DNA of 51,654 nucleotides, taken from NCBI GenBank assembly GCA_022787425.1, contig JALFWB010000017.1, forward strand, positions 1-51,654, read 5' to 3'. The number at the start of each line of letters is the position of its first letter. The first letter of the stretch is position 1. A model generated the notes under the pieces. That model did not search any database and was not told where the DNA came from. It worked only from the letters and a program-made list of their open reading frames with translations. The DNA comes from Akkermansia sp. (GTDB lineage: Bacteria > Verrucomicrobiota > Verrucomicrobiia > Verrucomicrobiales > Akkermansiaceae). Positions 50,049-51,654 of the stretch are shown in pieces. A program made the translations under genes and the position numbers.

Positions 50049-50633
50049 ATGCCTATACCTTTCCCCCGGTCTCGGTATGAACTTCCGCTCATGCCCCGTA
50101 TGGACACCCCGGAGGAGGTTTTGCAATACGCTGCTACCTGTGCCGAGGCCGCTGATCTTGCTAATTGGCATTTTGAGTTGACAAATCGCTATACGTCCCG
50201 TCTTGGTACATGTCAGCCCCGTGGGCTCCGTATTGTCTTTTCCCGGCGTTTTGTGGAACAGTGTCTCCCTTGGCCTTCTCCTTACCTCCGGGAGCTCATT
50301 CTGCACGAACTGGCACATGCTCTCGCTTATATCTTTTACCGTGCCGGGGGACATGGTAGGCCGTGGCGGAGAATGTGCGCAGCTCTCGGCCTACCGAACG
50401 CTCGCGCCACAATCTCGCTTCCTCCTGATTTGAGATGTGCCGTGTCGCCGAGGATGCCGCCCCGATACGTTCTTTGCCATGATGAGAGCGGTGAAGTATA
50501 TCGACTTTACCGCCGCATCCCTCTTGGGCTTGCATCTACCCTTCACTACCGCTACATCAAGGGACGTAAGGAGGAGACTCTCCACCACCTCGTTTTGCGC
50601 CCCTACACCCCGGAGAATGCTGCGGATGAGTAG
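50049..50633 (+). CDS. SprT-like zinc metalloprotease family protein
   Basis: 194 residues. The zinc site HELAHAL (86-92) with Glu as catalytic base is followed by GGHGRPWRRMCAALG (about 100-114), giving the third His as in SprT/Spartan (HExxH...H.xxW). The N-terminal helical part and basic C-terminal region (RYIKGRKEE) fit DNA binding. There is no C-terminal zinc ribbon of the four-Cys type, so it may be shorter than E. coli SprT in function. Spartan-type proteases digest DNA-protein crosslinks, which would suit the recA neighbour, but bacterial SprT is poorly characterised. Transcription must read through, or bypass, the recA terminator. Confidence 0.8.
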   Translation: MPIPFPRSRYELPLMPRMDTPEEVLQYAATCAEAADLANWHFELTNRYTSRLGTCQPRGLRIVFSRRFVEQCLPWPSPYLRELILHELAHALAYIFYRAGGHGRPWRRMCAALGLPNARATISLPPDLRCAVSPRMPPRYVLCHDESGEVYRLYRRIPLGLASTLHYRYIKGRKEETLHHLVLRPYTPENAADE

Positions 50634-50704
50634 GATATGCGTGTCGAGAAGGTGCCTGATCTACATTAAAATGAAATAATTGGAGCGTTGTCTCATCTTT
50701 TTTA

Positions 50705-50733
50705 TTGACTTGCGTTTAACGGGGGAATACAAT
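50705..50733 (+). promoter_or_regulatory. Promoter of dispanin gene
   Basis: TTGACT (50705-50710), 17-base spacer, TACAAT (50728-50733). The leader of about 45 bases contains a 7-bp inverted repeat, GTCCGGA-TGG-TCCGGAC (50740-50756). Confidence 0.75.
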
Positions 50734-50782
50734 GAACTCGTCCGGATGGTCCGGACTTAACATACAAACGAACTGAATACAT

Positions 50783-51055
50783 ATGAATCCTCCCTTCACC
50801 CCCGCACCTGCTCCGCAGCCCCCGGTTCCCTCCCACATGGCAAAGGCCATTCTGACAACGCTTTTCTGTTGCCTGCCTTTCGGCATTGTGGCTATCGTTA
50901 AGGCCAGCAAGGTAGACTCCCTGCTTGCCGCCGGCCGGCGTGATGAGGCCATTCAGGCTTCGAAGGAAGCCGATAAATGGGGTAATTGGTCCATTCTGGC
51001 GTCGCTTATCTTATGTGTCGTCTATGCCCTTTCTTTTGCTGTAGCGGCGAGCTAG
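50783..51055 (+). CDS. CD225/dispanin-family membrane protein
   Basis: 90 residues. A Pro-rich N-terminal stretch (NPPFTPAPAPQPPVP), then a first hydrophobic helix with the family pattern AILTTLFCCLPFGIVAIVKA, the conserved intracellular loop with small residues (SKVDSLLAAGRRDEAIQASK), and a second membrane helix (SILASLILCVVYALSF). This is the dispanin (interferon-induced transmembrane-like) topology found in many bacteria. The bacterial function is unknown. It has its own promoter. The next gene is a separate small membrane protein. Confidence 0.9.
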   Translation: MNPPFTPAPAPQPPVPSHMAKAILTTLFCCLPFGIVAIVKASKVDSLLAAGRRDEAIQASKEADKWGNWSILASLILCVVYALSFAVAAS

Positions 51056-51117
51056 CAGAGGGAGCCTGAGGTCCTTGCTTCTGACCTCCCCCGGTACTCC
51101 CTGATTGATAAGCAGAC

Positions 51118-51513
51118 ATGAGAGCATTGTTGATTCGCGTTGTGTGCGTGACAGCTTTGCTCTCGTGTCTTTTTGTCTTATGCTACGCCTATTCGTCGCA
51201 GATATCGGAGTGGGTGACAGCTCTTTCCCCGGGGTGTGTATTTCGCCGTCTGACCGGTATCAAATGCCCCGGCTGCGGCGGAACGCGTGCCTTTAAGGAG
51301 TTGCTCCACGGGCATATTATTGAGGCCCTGCGCTATAACATGTATTGGCTGCCCTCTTTCTTTATTCTTCTACAAGAGCTCGTTGTTCGGGTCTTTCGCA
51401 TATCCTGCGAGACACACCCTCGCTACTATCGTTCGGTGTACGTACCCTCACTGAAGGCCTTTGCTCTGATTACTATCCTGTGGGTTGTCTTGCGTAATGT
51501 GTTCGACTGTTGA
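51118..51513 (+). CDS. DUF2752 membrane protein
   Basis: 131 residues. A membrane helix at the N-terminus, then the DUF2752 motif GIKCPGCGGTRAFKELLHGH (CPxCGxTRA), followed by IIEALRYNMYWLPSFFILLQ and a final helix (FALITILWVVLRNVF). The two Cys in the motif could bind metal or form a disulfide. Function unknown. In other genomes DUF2752 genes often lie beside small dispanin-like (CD225) genes, exactly as here, which suggests a functional pair. Confidence 0.85.
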   Translation: MRALLIRVVCVTALLSCLFVLCYAYSSQISEWVTALSPGCVFRRLTGIKCPGCGGTRAFKELLHGHIIEALRYNMYWLPSFFILLQELVVRVFRISCETHPRYYRSVYVPSLKAFALITILWVVLRNVFDC

Positions 51514-51537
51514 ACCTACTTGCCCGGCTCGGGGCTG

Positions 51538-51654
51538 AGCTTACATCAGGAGCTTACATCAGGAGCTTACATCAGGAGCTTACATCAGGAGCTTACATCA
51601 GGAGCTTACATCAGGAGCTTACATCAGGAGCTTACATCAGGAGCTTACATCAGG
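51538..51654. repeat. Perfect 13-bp tandem repeat, nine copies, running off the window
   Basis: AGCTTACATCAGG is repeated nine times without a single mismatch from 51538 to the last base. No spacers, so it is not a CRISPR array. The period of 13 is not a multiple of 3, so it would not encode a repetitive protein. It is probably a hypervariable minisatellite just beyond the DUF2752 gene. Confidence 0.95.

Noticed and set aside
51538..51654. Possible CRISPR array
   Set aside because: Repeats are contiguous 13-mers without spacers.

Overview
The window looks like chromosomal DNA of a gut-type Verrucomicrobiota, most likely an Akkermansiaceae relative. This is inferred from the moderately high G+C content, a PEP-CTERM-type surface protein with a Pro-Glu-Ser/Arg-rich tail, the large coiled-coil/TPR envelope proteins, pyruvate:ferredoxin oxidoreductase (anaerobic metabolism), an ArsE/F/G-type arsenic operon otherwise known from gut anaerobes, and almost no Shine-Dalgarno sequences. 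No 16S rRNA or other decisive taxonomic marker is present, so this assignment is an inference.

Layout. 1-618 is C-rich repetitive DNA with a long alternating purine-pyrimidine tract. 661-7797 holds an AT-rich orphan gene, an RlpA-like lipoprotein, a coiled-coil/TPR protein, a thioredoxin-fold protein, fructose-bisphosphate aldolase and a DUF3472 protein. 7880-13505 is a decay zone: an internally deleted remnant of an AlbA_2 gene, an IS630 transposase that has lost its catalytic core, a frameshifted winged-helix fragment, a TPR-like/SWIM-tail protein, a broken RND efflux permease and one intact AlbA_2/GHKL ATP-binding gene. 13704-16556 is an arsR - arsE/arsF fusion - arsG - arsP operon, predicted to handle organoarsenicals. 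16620-20685 carries ankyrin and Sel1 repeat proteins and a PEP-CTERM protein. 20741-25728 holds a CCA-adding enzyme and pyruvate:ferredoxin oxidoreductase, followed by tRNA-Gln(TTG). 26476-28742 is a tandem set of three paralogous outer-membrane beta-barrel genes, each with its own promoter, with strong terminators behind two of them. 28959-32764 holds ndk, an aminopeptidase P, a decayed PEP-CTERM gene, two identical tRNA-Gly genes and a YeiH-family transporter. 32867-40603 is one colinear block: hom, lysC, two membrane-anchored TPR proteins and murJ. 40688-44386 contains tRNA-Gln(CTG), miaA, a GYF/DUF805 membrane protein, rplI, ppa, tRNA-Met and a tiny lipoprotein. 44548-51513 contains an AsmA-like protein, an IF-1-like OB-fold protein, a polyprenyl-phosphate sugar transferase, trmL, a DnaQ-like exonuclease, recA, an SprT-like protease, a dispanin and a DUF2752 protein. 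The window ends inside a perfect 13-bp x 9 tandem repeat.

How it works together. The ars operon is a self-contained resistance cassette: a sensor, a membrane-tethered double-thioredoxin protein and two permeases. hom and lysC supply the threonine/methionine/lysine pathway, and lysine or diaminopimelate links loosely to the neighbouring lipid II flippase. trmL and miaA are tRNA-modification genes. Two window-wide patterns stand out. First, at least nine genes have a sigma70-like -10 element only 6-9 bases before the start codon, implying leaderless mRNAs. Second, dead genes here tend to keep both ends while losing the middle.
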